Shown: positions 40,808 through 49,107, counted from the stretch's first letter. The stretch: 52,956 nucleotides of DNA from Acidimicrobiia bacterium (GCA_040881685.1 JBBECS010000017.1:1-52956); one strand, 5' to 3'. Notes: generated by a model from the letters alone, not told the origin. A program made the numbers and translations.

Positions 40808-41461
40808 GTGACCGACGTCCACGCCGCCCGTCACCGGCCCCGTGGTCTGGTGCTCGTCTCGGGGACCGGCACCGGCGTGGGCAAGACCTTCTTTGCCGCG
40901 GTCACACTTGGCCTGCTGCGCGACCGCGGGTTGCTCGTCGCGGCGCGCAAGCCCGTGCAGTCGTTCGACCCAGGTGAGAGCCCGCTCGACTCCGAGGTGC
41001 TGGCCGCTTCGACGGGAGAGGAACCCGGCGTCGTGTGCCCGACCCACCGCAGCTACGAGCGCTCGCTCGCGCCACCGATGGCCGCCGAGGCACTCGGACT
41101 GCCCGCGTTCACGATCGGCGAGCTCGCGTCGGAGATTCAATGGCCCGACGGCGTGGTGGTCGGGATGGTCGAGGGCGCGGGTGGACCGCGCTCTCCGCTC
41201 GCGGCCGACGGCGACACCGTTGACCTTGCACGGGCGATCGCGCCCGACCTGGTCGTCATCGTCGTCGATGCCGGACTCGGCGCGATCAACGCGGCGAGGG
41301 TCAGCGCGGAGCCTTTCGAGGCGCAGCCTGTGGTCGTGGCGCTCAACCGGTTCGACGACGCCGACGACGTGCATCGTCGCAACGCCGACTGGCTGGGGCT
41401 GCGCGCCGGCCTCGATGTCGTCACCAGCCCGACCGAGCTCGCGACCCGCGTCGCTCCCTAA
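40808..41461 (+). CDS. bioD: Dethiobiotin synthetase
   Basis: A 217-aa P-loop enzyme that carboxylates diaminopelargonate to dethiobiotin with ATP. The P-loop is GTGTGVGKT (residues 19-27), the substrate-binding Lys and Ser are in ARKPVQSF, and the second motif is VEGAGGPRSPLA. GTG 40808 is 40 nt after bioF and on the same strand. The last bases overlap the stop of the convergent oxidase gene by 4 nt. The final biotin synthase (BioB) must be encoded elsewhere. Confidence 0.9.
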   Translation: MTDVHAARHRPRGLVLVSGTGTGVGKTFFAAVTLGLLRDRGLLVAARKPVQSFDPGESPLDSEVLAASTGEEPGVVCPTHRSYERSLAPPMAAEALGLPAFTIGELASEIQWPDGVVVGMVEGAGGPRSPLAADGDTVDLARAIAPDLVVIVVDAGLGAINAARVSAEPFEAQPVVVALNRFDDADDVHRRNADWLGLRAGLDVVTSPTELATRVAP

Positions 41462-42765
41462 CGACCTCGACGGTCGAGTGCGCGCAGGGCCACACCGGCC
41501 GCGGGGAGATACGCGCCGCGCAGCCGATGGAGCGGGATGGGTCGGAACTTGAGGTGAGCGAAGGCGGGCGGTGGCTCCTCGTCGACGAGCCACGCTGCGG
41601 CGCGCGCGCCGAACCACGTGGCCAGCGCGATCCCGGTGCCGTTGCAGCCGGTCGCATACGCGGCGCCGTTCAATCGGCCGAAGTGCGGGAGTCGGTCGAG
41701 GGTGATCGCGACGTACCCGCCCCATGCGAACTCGATCGTTGTGCCCTCGAGCTGCGGGTGGATCCGCACCATCTCGGCATACAGCAGATCCCTCGCGCGG
41801 GCCACGCTCATCGGTGCCAGGCTCGTGCGACCGCCGAACACCATGCGCCCATCGGGTGACAGCCGCCAGTACGCGAGCAGGTGCCGAGTGTCGAACACCA
41901 TCCGCTGGTTGGGGATGAGCTCACGCGCCACGCGTTCGTCCAGCGGCGCAGTCGCGATGATGTAGCTCCCCACGGGCAGCACGCGTCGGGCCAGCGGTGC
42001 CAACACGGCGTCGACGTACGCGTTCGTGGCCACGAGCACGTCACCCGCGTGGAGAACACCGCGCGTGGTGGCGACCCGCCAACCACCGCGCGATCGCCGC
42101 TCGAGCACCTCGGCCGCAGTCCGGTCGTGGAGCTCGGCCCCCGCGCGGCGCGCGCGACGCACCAGGCCGGCGTGGTACTTGGCCGGCTGGATGCCCGCAA
42201 CGTCGTCCATCACGAGTCCGGCCACGTACTCGCGCGAGCCGATCTCGCTCGAGAGCTCCTCGCCGGGCACGAACCGGGCGCCGGCCTCCAGGTCGTCGAC
42301 CCACTCGCGCTCGGCCTCGCGAAGCCCGTCGACCTGGGCGTCGTGGTGCGCGAGCAACAGGCCGCCGCAACGCTGGTAGTCGCAGTCGATGCCGTCTTCC
42401 TCAACGAGGTGCGCGACCAGCTCGCACGCTTCGAAGACCGACATGGCGAGCTCGCGACCGAGGTGTCCGTACCTCCGGGTGAGCGCGCGCACACCGTGCT
42501 TGAGCTCGGGAATCACCATCCCCCCGTTGCGCGTGCTCGCGCCCCCCACGCCCAGCTCATCGGCTTCGAGCACCACCACGTGACGGCCGCGACGGGCCAG
42601 CTCGGCACCCGCGGTGAGTCCGCAGTACCCGCCACCGATGACGACGACGTCGGCATCGGCCGGCAGCGCGGACCGCTCCCCGGCGCTCGGGCGCTCGAAA
42701 CCCTCGTGCCACAGCGGAGACTCGCGGTAGCCGGGTGCGAGCGGCGCCGCGGGGCGGGATGCCAT
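41458..42765 (-). CDS. FAD-dependent amine oxidase (PuuB/DAO family)
   Basis: A 435-aa flavoprotein of the D-amino-acid/glycine oxidase family. The FAD motif is VVIGGGYCGLTAGAELARRG (about residues 41-60), followed by GASTRNGGMVIPELKHG and the C-terminal FGRLNGAAYATGCNGTGIALA. The N-terminal ESPLWHEG resembles gamma-glutamylputrescine oxidases (PuuB). It is divergent from an lrp-aminotransferase-ald operon, and its upstream region shares a motif with the potA promoter, which supports an amine substrate. ATG 42765 is 8 nt after TACGAT, so the mRNA may be leaderless. The exact substrate is unproven. Confidence 0.83.
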   Translation of the reverse strand: MASRPAAPLAPGYRESPLWHEGFERPSAGERSALPADADVVVIGGGYCGLTAGAELARRGRHVVVLEADELGVGGASTRNGGMVIPELKHGVRALTRRYGHLGRELAMSVFEACELVAHLVEEDGIDCDYQRCGGLLLAHHDAQVDGLREAEREWVDDLEAGARFVPGEELSSEIGSREYVAGLVMDDVAGIQPAKYHAGLVRRARRAGAELHDRTAAEVLERRSRGGWRVATTRGVLHAGDVLVATNAYVDAVLAPLARRVLPVGSYIIATAPLDERVARELIPNQRMVFDTRHLLAYWRLSPDGRMVFGGRTSLAPMSVARARDLLYAEMVRIHPQLEGTTIEFAWGGYVAITLDRLPHFGRLNGAAYATGCNGTGIALATWFGARAAAWLVDEEPPPAFAHLKFRPIPLHRLRGAYLPAAGVALRALDRRGR

Positions 42766-42773
42766 CCGCGGGG

Positions 42774-42779
42774 ATCGTA
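42774..42779 (-). promoter_or_regulatory. Predicted -10 hexamer for PuuB-like oxidase
   Basis: TACGAT on the minus strand ends 8 nt before the ATG at 42765. Confidence 0.4.
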
Positions 42780-42816
42780 GGCCTCGCGATCCGCACTCGA
42801 ACCGGGGGCAGACACC

Positions 42817-42859
42817 GGAATCCGCAACCAGCGCCGCCCGCTCGTGCGGATTCCCTTGC
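42817..42859. promoter_or_regulatory. Inverted operator-like motif pair, PuuB-like/lrp divergent promoter
   Basis: GGAATCCGCA (42817-42826) and TGCGGATTCC (42845-42854) are perfect inverted copies. The second extends into CGGATTCCCTTGC (42847-42859), identical to the motif at 24088-24100. TTGCGA at its end, a 17-nt spacer and CATGCT (42879-42884) could be the lrp promoter. Confidence 0.6.
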
Positions 42860-42890
42860 GAGCCTGAAAGGGGCGCGCCATGCTCGGGCC

Positions 42891-43367
42891 ATGTCACGGT
42901 CCAGCGACGCCGCGTCCACGATCGTCCTCGACGAGGTCGACAAGGCGCTGATCGAAGCGCTCCAACAGGACGGTCGCCTGCCGTACACACGCCTGGCCGC
43001 CGAGGTCGGCTTGTCGGAGGCGGCGGTGCGCCAACGGGTGCAGCGGCTCATCGAATCGGGCGCAACCCAGATCGTCGCCGTGACCGACCCGATGATGCTG
43101 GGGTTCCATCGCATGGCGATGGTCGGCATCCGCGTCGAAGGCGACGTGCGGTCGGTCGCCGACACCATCGCCTCGATCCTCGAGGTGGACTACGTCGTGA
43201 TCGTGAGCGGCTCGTTCGATCTGCTCGTCGAGGTCGTGTGCGAAGACGACGACCACCTGCTCAGCCTGCTCAACGACAAGATTCGTTCCATCCCCGGTGT
43301 GCGCTCAACGGAGACCTTCACGTACCTGCGGCTCTCCAAGCAGACGTATGCGTGGGGGACACGATGA
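42891..43367 (+). CDS. Lrp/AsnC-family regulator
   Basis: A 158-aa feast/famine regulator. The N-terminal helix-turn-helix is LDEVDKALIEALQQDGRLPYTRLAAEVGLSEAAVRQRVQRL, and the C-terminal RAM/AsnC ligand domain includes MVGIRVEGDVRSVADTIAS and VSGSFDLLVEVVCEDDDHLLSLL. It overlaps the aminotransferase gene by ATGA and so leads the operon. Lrp-type proteins usually regulate their own and adjacent amino-acid genes. The inverted motif pair upstream recurs at the pot locus, so it may control both. Confidence 0.9.
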   Translation: MSRSSDAASTIVLDEVDKALIEALQQDGRLPYTRLAAEVGLSEAAVRQRVQRLIESGATQIVAVTDPMMLGFHRMAMVGIRVEGDVRSVADTIASILEVDYVVIVSGSFDLLVEVVCEDDDHLLSLLNDKIRSIPGVRSTETFTYLRLSKQTYAWGTR

Positions 43368-44752
43368 GTGCGCCAGCCGGACGCGACGCAACGGAGCTGA
43401 GCGACCTCGCCCGCCGGCACCTCTGGATGCACTTCTCGCGACTTGGTGCGTACGGCCCTGGGCACGAGGTGCCGATCATCGTTCAGGGCGAGGGGTGCTA
43501 CGTCACCGACGCGCACGGCAAGCGGTACCTCGACGCGCTGTCCGGCCTCTTCACCGTGCAGGTCGGCCACGGCCGTCCCGAGCTCGCCGCGGCCGCGGCG
43601 CGTCAGGCCGAGACGCTCGAGTACTTCCCGATCTGGACGTATGCCCACCCGCCGGCGATCGAGCTCGCGACGCGCCTCGCCGAGCTCGCACCGGGCAACC
43701 TCAATCGCGTGTTCTTCACGAGCGGTGGATCGGAGGCCGTGGAGTCGGCGTGGAAGCTCGCCCGGCAGTACTTCCGCGTGCGCGGTCAAGAAGGTCGGTA
43801 CAAGGTGATCGCGCGCGACGTCGCGTACCACGGCACCACGCTCGGAGCGCTCGCGATCACCGGTGTGCAGGCGTTGCGCGCGCCGTTCGAGCCGCTCCCC
43901 GCGGGTGCCATCCACGTACAGAACACCAACCGCTACCACCACCCGCTCGGGGATGACGAGCCCGCCTTCCTCGACGCGGTCACGGGCGCGATCGAAGACG
44001 CCATCGTGCGGGAAGGACCCGAGACCGTCGCCGCCGTCTACCTCGAGCCGGTGCAGAACGCGGGCGGATGCCTGGTGCCACCCGAGGGGTACTTCCCGCG
44101 CGTGCGCGAGATCTGCGACCGGTACGGCGTATTGCTCGTCTCCGACGAGGTGATCTGCGCGTTCGGGAGGCTCGGCGACTGGTTCGGCGCGCAGACCTTC
44201 GACTACCAGCCCGACATGATCACGATGGCGAAGGGTCTCACGAGCGGGTACTCGCCGCTCGGCGGCGTGATCTGCAGCGATCGCCTGGCCGAGCCGTTCC
44301 TCGAGCCGGGCGTGTCGTTCCTCCACGGCATCACGTTCGGCGGGCACCCGGTGAGCTGCGCGGTTGCGCTCGCCAACTTCGACATCTTCGAGACCGAGGG
44401 CCTGCTCGACCATGTGCGCGCGAACGAGGCGGGCTTCCGGGAACGGCTCGACGGTCTGCGAGACATCCCGATCGTCGGTGACGTGCGCGGCATGGGGTAC
44501 TTCCATGCCATCGAGCTCGTGCGCGATCCCGCGACGAAGGCGTCGTTCACGAGCGAAGAGTCCGAAGAGCTCCTGCGCGGCTTCCTGTCGCCTCGGCTCT
44601 TCGATGCCGGGCTCATCTGCCGCACCGACAACCGCGGCGACCCGGTGGTCCAGCTGTCGCCCCCGTTGATCGCGGGTGACACCGAGCTCGACTTCATCGA
44701 GGCGACGCTGCGGACAACCCTGACCGAGGCTTGGGAGAAGTTCTGCGCATGA
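43364..44752 (+). CDS. Class III omega-aminotransferase (polyamine:pyruvate type)
   Basis: A 462-aa PLP aminotransferase. Features are GKRYLDALSGLFTVQVGHGRPELAAAA, FFTSGGSEAVESAWKLARQY, the VSDEVICAFGRLGDWFG segment and the PLP lysine in ITMAKGLTSGYSPLGG. It resembles omega-aminotransferases of the putrescine/spermidine:pyruvate type (SpuC) common in actinobacterial polyamine loci. The next gene, alanine dehydrogenase, could recycle alanine formed from pyruvate. ATG 43364 overlaps the lrp stop and its own stop overlaps ald, so translation is coupled. Confidence 0.86.
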   Translation: MSAPAGRDATELSDLARRHLWMHFSRLGAYGPGHEVPIIVQGEGCYVTDAHGKRYLDALSGLFTVQVGHGRPELAAAAARQAETLEYFPIWTYAHPPAIELATRLAELAPGNLNRVFFTSGGSEAVESAWKLARQYFRVRGQEGRYKVIARDVAYHGTTLGALAITGVQALRAPFEPLPAGAIHVQNTNRYHHPLGDDEPAFLDAVTGAIEDAIVREGPETVAAVYLEPVQNAGGCLVPPEGYFPRVREICDRYGVLLVSDEVICAFGRLGDWFGAQTFDYQPDMITMAKGLTSGYSPLGGVICSDRLAEPFLEPGVSFLHGITFGGHPVSCAVALANFDIFETEGLLDHVRANEAGFRERLDGLRDIPIVGDVRGMGYFHAIELVRDPATKASFTSEESEELLRGFLSPRLFDAGLICRTDNRGDPVVQLSPPLIAGDTELDFIEATLRTTLTEAWEKFCA

Positions 44753-45879
44753 GCGGTCCGTTGACGGTTGGTGTGCCGCGCGAGGTCAAGGAAGGCGAGC
44801 ACCGGGTGGCGGTCACACCCGACGGCGTGCACGAGCTGGTCGCGGCGGGTGCACCTGTGCTGGTCGAGGCCGGAGCCGGACTCGGGTCGTCGATCACCGA
44901 CGATGACTACCGCCGGGCCGGCGCCGAGATCGTCGACGGCCCCGGACCGGTCTGGGAGCGGGCCGAGCTCGTGCTCAAGGTCAAGGAACCCCAGAGCACC
45001 GAGCTCGGCAAGCTCCGACCCGGCGTCGTGCTCTTCACCTACCTGCATCTCGCGGCGTACCCGGAGGTGGCGACGGCGCTGCTCGAGCGCAAGGTGACCG
45101 GGGTCGCGTACGAGACCGTGCAGCTGGACACCGGCGCGCTCCCGCTCCTCGCGCCGATGAGCGAGGTCGCCGGACGCATGGCGCCACAGATCGGCTCGCA
45201 CTTCCTCGAACGCGACCACGGTGGGCGCGGCGTGCTGCTCGGCGGTGCACCAGGCGTTCGGCCGGCGCGCGTCGTCGTCCTCGGCGCGGGCAACGTCGGA
45301 TGGAACGCCGCGTGGATCGCGCAGGGCATGGAGGCCGAGGTGCTCCTGCTCGACAAGAACCTCGACCGGCTGCGCTGGGTCGACCAGATCCACAAAGGCC
45401 GGATCATGACGCTGGCCAGCAACCGGGGTGCGGTCGAGCGCGCGGTGGCCGACGCCGACCTGGTGATCGGCGCGGTGCTGGTGCCGGGAGGTCGCGCGCC
45501 GGTCGTCGTGACCGACGCCATGGTTCGCACCATGAAGCAGGGCGCGGTGATCGTCGACTGTGCCGTCGACCAAGGTGGGTGCGTCGAGACGATCCACGAG
45601 ACCACGCACGCCGAGCCGGTGTACGAGCTGCACAACGTGCTGCACTACGCGGTGGGCAACATCCCCGCCGCTGTCCCCCACACGTCCACGTACGCGCTGA
45701 CCAACGCAACGCTTCCGTACGCGCTCGCGCTCGCCGCACACGGCGTCTCCGATGCCGTCGCTGCGGATCAAGAGCTCGCCGCAGGAGTGAACACCGTCGC
45801 GGGCAACGTGACGAATGCGACCGTCGCCGAGGCGATCGGCCAGTCGTTCACGCCACTGGCCGACGCGCTTGCCGCCTGA
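44749..45879 (+). CDS. ald: Alanine dehydrogenase
   Basis: A 376-aa NAD-dependent alanine dehydrogenase that interconverts alanine with pyruvate and ammonia. Family motifs are VGVPREVKEGEHRVAVTPDGV at the N terminus (substrate Arg and Lys), FTYLHLAAYPE, MSEVAGRMAPQIG and the NAD-binding VVVLGAGNVGWNAAWIA. Length is typical. Coupled by ATGA to the aminotransferase gene, it would regenerate pyruvate and release ammonia from the transaminated amine, allowing use of the amine as nitrogen source. Confidence 0.93.
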   Translation: MSGPLTVGVPREVKEGEHRVAVTPDGVHELVAAGAPVLVEAGAGLGSSITDDDYRRAGAEIVDGPGPVWERAELVLKVKEPQSTELGKLRPGVVLFTYLHLAAYPEVATALLERKVTGVAYETVQLDTGALPLLAPMSEVAGRMAPQIGSHFLERDHGGRGVLLGGAPGVRPARVVVLGAGNVGWNAAWIAQGMEAEVLLLDKNLDRLRWVDQIHKGRIMTLASNRGAVERAVADADLVIGAVLVPGGRAPVVVTDAMVRTMKQGAVIVDCAVDQGGCVETIHETTHAEPVYELHNVLHYAVGNIPAAVPHTSTYALTNATLPYALALAAHGVSDAVAADQELAAGVNTVAGNVTNATVAEAIGQSFTPLADALAA

Positions 45880-45886
45880 ACGCCCC

Positions 45887-47101
45887 ATGCGCGTTCTCCT
45901 CGTCGGCGCCGGCGCAGTCGGCGAGTGCATCGCCGCTATCGCGGCCCGGCGCGAGTTCGTCGAGACATTGGTGGTCGCCGACCGCGACGAGGCGCGCGCC
46001 GCCGAAGTCGTGGGGAAGATCGGTGACCCCCGCCTCGTCGTGCATTCGATCGACGCTCGAGACCCAGAAGCCGTCGCGGCCAAGGCCCGCGACGTTGGTG
46101 CCGACGCCGTACTGAACGCCTGCGATCCCCGCCTGAACGTGCCGATCTTCGACGGCGCCTTCCGGGCTGGCGCGACGTACGTCGACATGGCCATGACGCC
46201 GTCGATCCCCCACCCGACCGATCCCTACCGACTGGTCGGCACACCGCTCGGTGCCGAGCAGTTCGAGCGCAGCAGCGCGTGGGAGGACACCGGCCTGCTC
46301 GCGATCGTGGGGATGGGGGTCGAGCCCGGGATGTCGGACGTGTTCGCCCGCTACGCGGCCGACCATCTCTTCTCGTCGATCGACGAGGTCGCGGTGCGCG
46401 ACGGCGCCGACCTCGAAGTCGACGGCTACGAGTTCGCGCCGACGTTCTCGATCTGGACGACGATCGAGGAGTGCCTGAACCCGCCCATCGTCTACGACCA
46501 GGCACACGGTGGCTTCTTCACCACCGAGCCATTCTCGGAACCGGAGATCTTCGACTTCCCCGACGGCATCGGGCCGCTCGAGTGCGTGAACGTGGAACAC
46601 GAGGAGGTGCTCCTCGTTCCGAAGTGGATCGACTGCAACCGCGTCACCTTCAAGTACGGGCTCGGTGACGAGTTCATCAACGTGTTGCGCGTGCTGCACG
46701 CCGTCGGTCTGGACCGCGTCGAGCCGGTGCGAGTCGGCGACGTGGAAGTGAGCCCACGCGACTTGGTGGCCGCGTGCCTGCCCAACCCTGCGCACCTGGG
46801 CGACCGGATGCGGGGAAAGACCTGCGCCGGCACGTTCGTGACCGGCGCCGGCCTCGACGGCACGCCGCGTGCGACCTACCTGTACCACGTGGTCGACAAC
46901 GCGGACTCGATGGCCGAGTACGGATGCCAAGCCGTGGCGTGGCAGACCGCGATCAACCCGGTGGTCGCGCTCGAGCTCGTCGCGGCGAGCACGTGGTCAG
47001 GCGCGGGTGTGCTCGGGCCCGAGGCGTTCGACGCCGTCCCGTTCCTCGACCTGCTCGCTGAGTACGGCTCCCCCCATGGCATCGAGGAGCGCAGCCCGTA
47101 A
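45887..47101 (+). CDS. Saccharopine dehydrogenase-like protein
   Basis: A 404-aa protein of the saccharopine/carboxynorspermidine dehydrogenase family. The NAD(P) motif is LLVGAGAVGECIAAIAARR at the N terminus, then VLNACDPRLNVPIFDGAFRAGATYVDMA, and MGVEPGMSDVFARYAADHL, with a C-terminal dimer and substrate domain. Family members form or split C-N bonds between an amino acid and an aldehyde or keto acid. It lies 7 nt after ald, in an amine-related operon. Possible roles are lysine or carboxyspermidine metabolism; the substrate is not known. Confidence 0.83.
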   Translation: MRVLLVGAGAVGECIAAIAARREFVETLVVADRDEARAAEVVGKIGDPRLVVHSIDARDPEAVAAKARDVGADAVLNACDPRLNVPIFDGAFRAGATYVDMAMTPSIPHPTDPYRLVGTPLGAEQFERSSAWEDTGLLAIVGMGVEPGMSDVFARYAADHLFSSIDEVAVRDGADLEVDGYEFAPTFSIWTTIEECLNPPIVYDQAHGGFFTTEPFSEPEIFDFPDGIGPLECVNVEHEEVLLVPKWIDCNRVTFKYGLGDEFINVLRVLHAVGLDRVEPVRVGDVEVSPRDLVAACLPNPAHLGDRMRGKTCAGTFVTGAGLDGTPRATYLYHVVDNADSMAEYGCQAVAWQTAINPVVALELVAASTWSGAGVLGPEAFDAVPFLDLLAEYGSPHGIEERSP

Positions 47102-47105
47102 CGCT

Positions 47106-47843
47106 TCAAGCCCGCCGAGCGATGGTGATGATCTCCGGGCTCGTGTCGGTCAGCGGTGAGCGGTCCCAGTCCCCGAACTGCTCGTCGATGTGCAGACCCG
47201 CCTCGGCGAGGACCTGCGACAGCGCGTCTGCGCCGAGGAACCGCAACGTGCTCTCGCTCACTCGCGGTGCATCCCAATCGGGGCTCGTGTACGTGAGCGT
47301 GAAGCGGACCACCTCACCGTCCACTGCTTGCACGTGTTGTTCCATGCGCATCACTCGACCCGAGGAGTCGATCGCCTCGACCGCGTGCTCGGGCGTCCAG
47401 CGCTCCCACGCACGCACCAACGGGTTGCGCGTCTCGAACGCAAAACGGCCCTCGGCGCTGAGCAGCGATCGAATCCGAGCAAGGCCGTCTTGCAGCTCGC
47501 TGTCGTCCACGAGCACTTGGAACGCGTGGCCGGTCATCACGACGAGCTCGAACTCGTTCTCCCCTCTCACGGAACCGAGATCGCCGAGGACCCACTCGAC
47601 ATCAACACTCTTCCGCGCGAGGTCGAGCATTGCGTCAGCCGGATCGAGCCCGCAGAGGCGACCCGCATGACCCATCTCTCGGGCTCGGCGAAGCAGGAGG
47701 CCGGTCCCACACCCCACGTCGAGGACCGACTGCGCCGACAGCACGAGCGGGAGATAGAAGTCCAGGTCATCCCGCTGGTCCCATCCGCAAAACGCGTCGT
47801 ACCACCGCGCAAGCACAGGATCAGCGAACAGACGGTCAACCAC
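47106..47843 (-). CDS. Class I SAM-dependent methyltransferase
   Basis: A 245-aa methyltransferase. Motif I is VLDVGCGTGLLLRRA (about residues 41-55), followed by GLDPADAMLDLAR, WVLGDLGS and FELVVMTGHAFQVL. The C-terminal beta sheet (VVRFTLTYTSPDWDA and STLRFLGADALSQVLAEAGL) is of the small-molecule type. The substrate is unknown. GTG 47843 is used; it lies only 4 nt from the tRNA-Lys 3' end, and the two run in the same direction, so the transcripts may be joined. The gene is convergent with the saccharopine dehydrogenase-like gene. Confidence 0.84.
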   Translation of the reverse strand: MVDRLFADPVLARWYDAFCGWDQRDDLDFYLPLVLSAQSVLDVGCGTGLLLRRAREMGHAGRLCGLDPADAMLDLARKSVDVEWVLGDLGSVRGENEFELVVMTGHAFQVLVDDSELQDGLARIRSLLSAEGRFAFETRNPLVRAWERWTPEHAVEAIDSSGRVMRMEQHVQAVDGEVVRFTLTYTSPDWDAPRVSESTLRFLGADALSQVLAEAGLHIDEQFGDWDRSPLTDTSPEIITIARRA

Positions 47844-47847
47844 GGGT

Positions 47848-47920
47848 GGGCCGCGAGGGGATCGAACCCTCAACCTCCGGGTTAAAAGCCCGTTGCTCTG
47901 CCAGATTGAGCTAGCGGCCC
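47848..47920 (-). tRNA. tRNA-Lys (anticodon TTT)
   Basis: The minus strand folds as a cloverleaf of 73 nt. The acceptor stem is GGGCCGC/GCGGCCC, the D arm contains AGCTCAATCTGGCAGAGC, the anticodon loop is CTTTTAA and the T arm is GAGGGTTCGATCCCCTC. Anticodon TTT decodes Lys. No CCA is encoded. Confidence 0.93.
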
Positions 47921-47948
47921 GCACTCTGAGCGTACGCTCTGCGCCGCC

Positions 47949-48689
47949 GTGAACGACCGAGACAAGCTGCGCGCCGAGGTTGACGAGATCGTCTGGTGGC
48001 ACACCATCGATCTCGGCAACGGGGTCGTCACCCCTGGCCGCGACGAGACCCCGGTGCGCTGGCCCTTGCTCGGGCTCCCGGAATCGCTCGCGGGCCTGAG
48101 CGTTCTCGACGTGGGCGCGTGGGACGGCTTTTACTCGTTCGAGGCCGAGCGTCGGGGTGCCGCGCGAGTGGTCGCAACCGACGAGTACGCGTGGAAAAAT
48201 CTCGGAACCGGCCGTCGCGGCTTCGACTGCGCGCACCGGGCGCTGGACTCCAAGGTCGAAGTCCGCGAAGTGGACGTGCTCGCGCTGTCACCCGACACCG
48301 CGGGTGGCACCTTCGACCTCGTGCTCTTCCTCGGCGTGCTCTACCACCTGCGCGACCCGATCACGGCGCTCGAGCGCGTCGCGAGCGTCACCGGCGATCG
48401 GCTGGTGCTCGAGACGCACGTCGACCTCCTCGGCGTGCGTCGGCCAGCCGCCGCCTTCTACCCAGGCACCGAGCTGTACGGCGACGCGACGAACTGGTGG
48501 GGCCCGAACCTTCCAGCGCTGCTCGGCATGCTGCGAGTGGCCGGGTTCGACGACGCCACGGTCGTTCACGTGACGCCACGGCTCCAAAGGTTGCGCAACG
48601 CGCTCGGCTCACGCTTCGTTCGGGGACGGGCGCGGCACCACTTCGACCATGGCCGCGTCGTGGTGCACGCGCGGCGTCGCAAGCCCTGA
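47949..48689 (+). CDS. CmoB/DUF1698-like methyltransferase
   Basis: A 246-aa class I methyltransferase-fold protein of the DUF1698 group. The SAM-binding motif is VLDVGAWDGFYSFEAERRGA (about residues 54-73), with VVATDEYAW after strand 2, FDLVLFLGVLYHLRDPI and a C-terminal NWWGPNLPALLGMLRVAGF. LGVLYHLRDP is characteristic of CmoB-like tRNA-uridine-modifying enzymes, but many DUF1698 proteins act on other substrates. Location between tRNA genes is suggestive only. GTG 47949 has TACGCT 10 nt upstream. Confidence 0.82.
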   Translation: MNDRDKLRAEVDEIVWWHTIDLGNGVVTPGRDETPVRWPLLGLPESLAGLSVLDVGAWDGFYSFEAERRGAARVVATDEYAWKNLGTGRRGFDCAHRALDSKVEVREVDVLALSPDTAGGTFDLVLFLGVLYHLRDPITALERVASVTGDRLVLETHVDLLGVRRPAAAFYPGTELYGDATNWWGPNLPALLGMLRVAGFDDATVVHVTPRLQRLRNALGSRFVRGRARHHFDHGRVVVHARRRKP

Positions 48690-48737
48690 GGCGTCGCGAA
48701 GGTCGACTGCTACCATGAGCCGCCCCTTCGGGGAAGG

Positions 48738-48810
48738 GCCCCCATCGTCCAGTGGCCCAGGACGCCGCTCTTTCAAGGCGGTAACGGGGATTCGAATTCC
48801 CCTGGGGGCA
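48738..48810 (+). tRNA. tRNA-Glu (anticodon TTC)
   Basis: A 73-nt cloverleaf with acceptor stem GCCCCCA/TGGGGGC, anticodon stem CCGCT/GGCGG with loop CTTTCAA, and T arm CGGGGATTCGAATTCCCCT. Anticodon TTC decodes Glu. No CCA is encoded. A -10-like TACCAT lies at 48711-48716. Confidence 0.93.
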
Positions 48811-48842
48811 CGCGGTGACGGTCGCCAGCCGTCGTCGAACGA

Positions 48843-48917
48843 GGTCCTGTGGTGCAGTTTGGAGTGCACGCCGCCCTGTCAAGGCGGAGGTCGCGAGTTC
48901 AAATCTCGTCAGGACCG
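48843..48917 (+). tRNA. tRNA-Asp (anticodon GTC)
   Basis: A 75-nt cloverleaf with acceptor stem GGTCCTG/CAGGACC and discriminator G, anticodon arm CCGCC-CTGTCAA-GGCGG, and T arm GCGAGTTCAAATCTCGT. Anticodon GTC decodes Asp. It is 32 nt after tRNA-Glu and lacks an encoded CCA. Confidence 0.93.
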
Positions 48918-48946
48918 CGGGGAGCCCGGGCTGCCGGGCCCAACCC

Positions 48947-49022
48947 GGCCGGGTAGCTCAGTTGGCAGAGCACGCGCCTGAAAAGCGCGGGGTCGCCGGA
49001 TCGACGCCGGCCCCGGCCACCA
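48947..49022 (+). tRNA. tRNA-Phe (anticodon GAA), unusual T-loop
   Basis: A 76-nt cloverleaf with acceptor stem GGCCGGG/CCCGGCC, anticodon arm CGCGC-CTGAAAA-GCGCG and an encoded CCA end. Anticodon GAA decodes Phe. The T stem GCCGG/CCGGC is perfect, but the loop reads ATCGACG, with A instead of T at position 54, which normally pairs with A58. Confidence 0.9.
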
Positions 49023-49034
49023 ACCACACTCTTC

Positions 49035-49107
49035 GCCTCGCTCACTGCGGACCGGGATACCCGGCCCGCGGCCGTTCGCTCGCTGGCGAGCGCCTACGGC
49101 GCCGCGT
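49035..49107. repeat. GC-rich dispersed repeat, second family, copy 1
   Basis: It begins GCCTCGCTCACTGCGGACCGG and closes with GCCGTTCGCTCGCTGGCGAG then CGCC. The last 47 nt match 50602-50648 at about 42 positions, and the first 30 nt match 50508-50539. It lies between tRNA-Phe and bldC. Confidence 0.65.

Noticed and set aside
44203-46194. A 663-codon minus-strand frame opposite the aminotransferase and ald genes
   Set aside because: Shadow of three real coupled genes on the plus strand.
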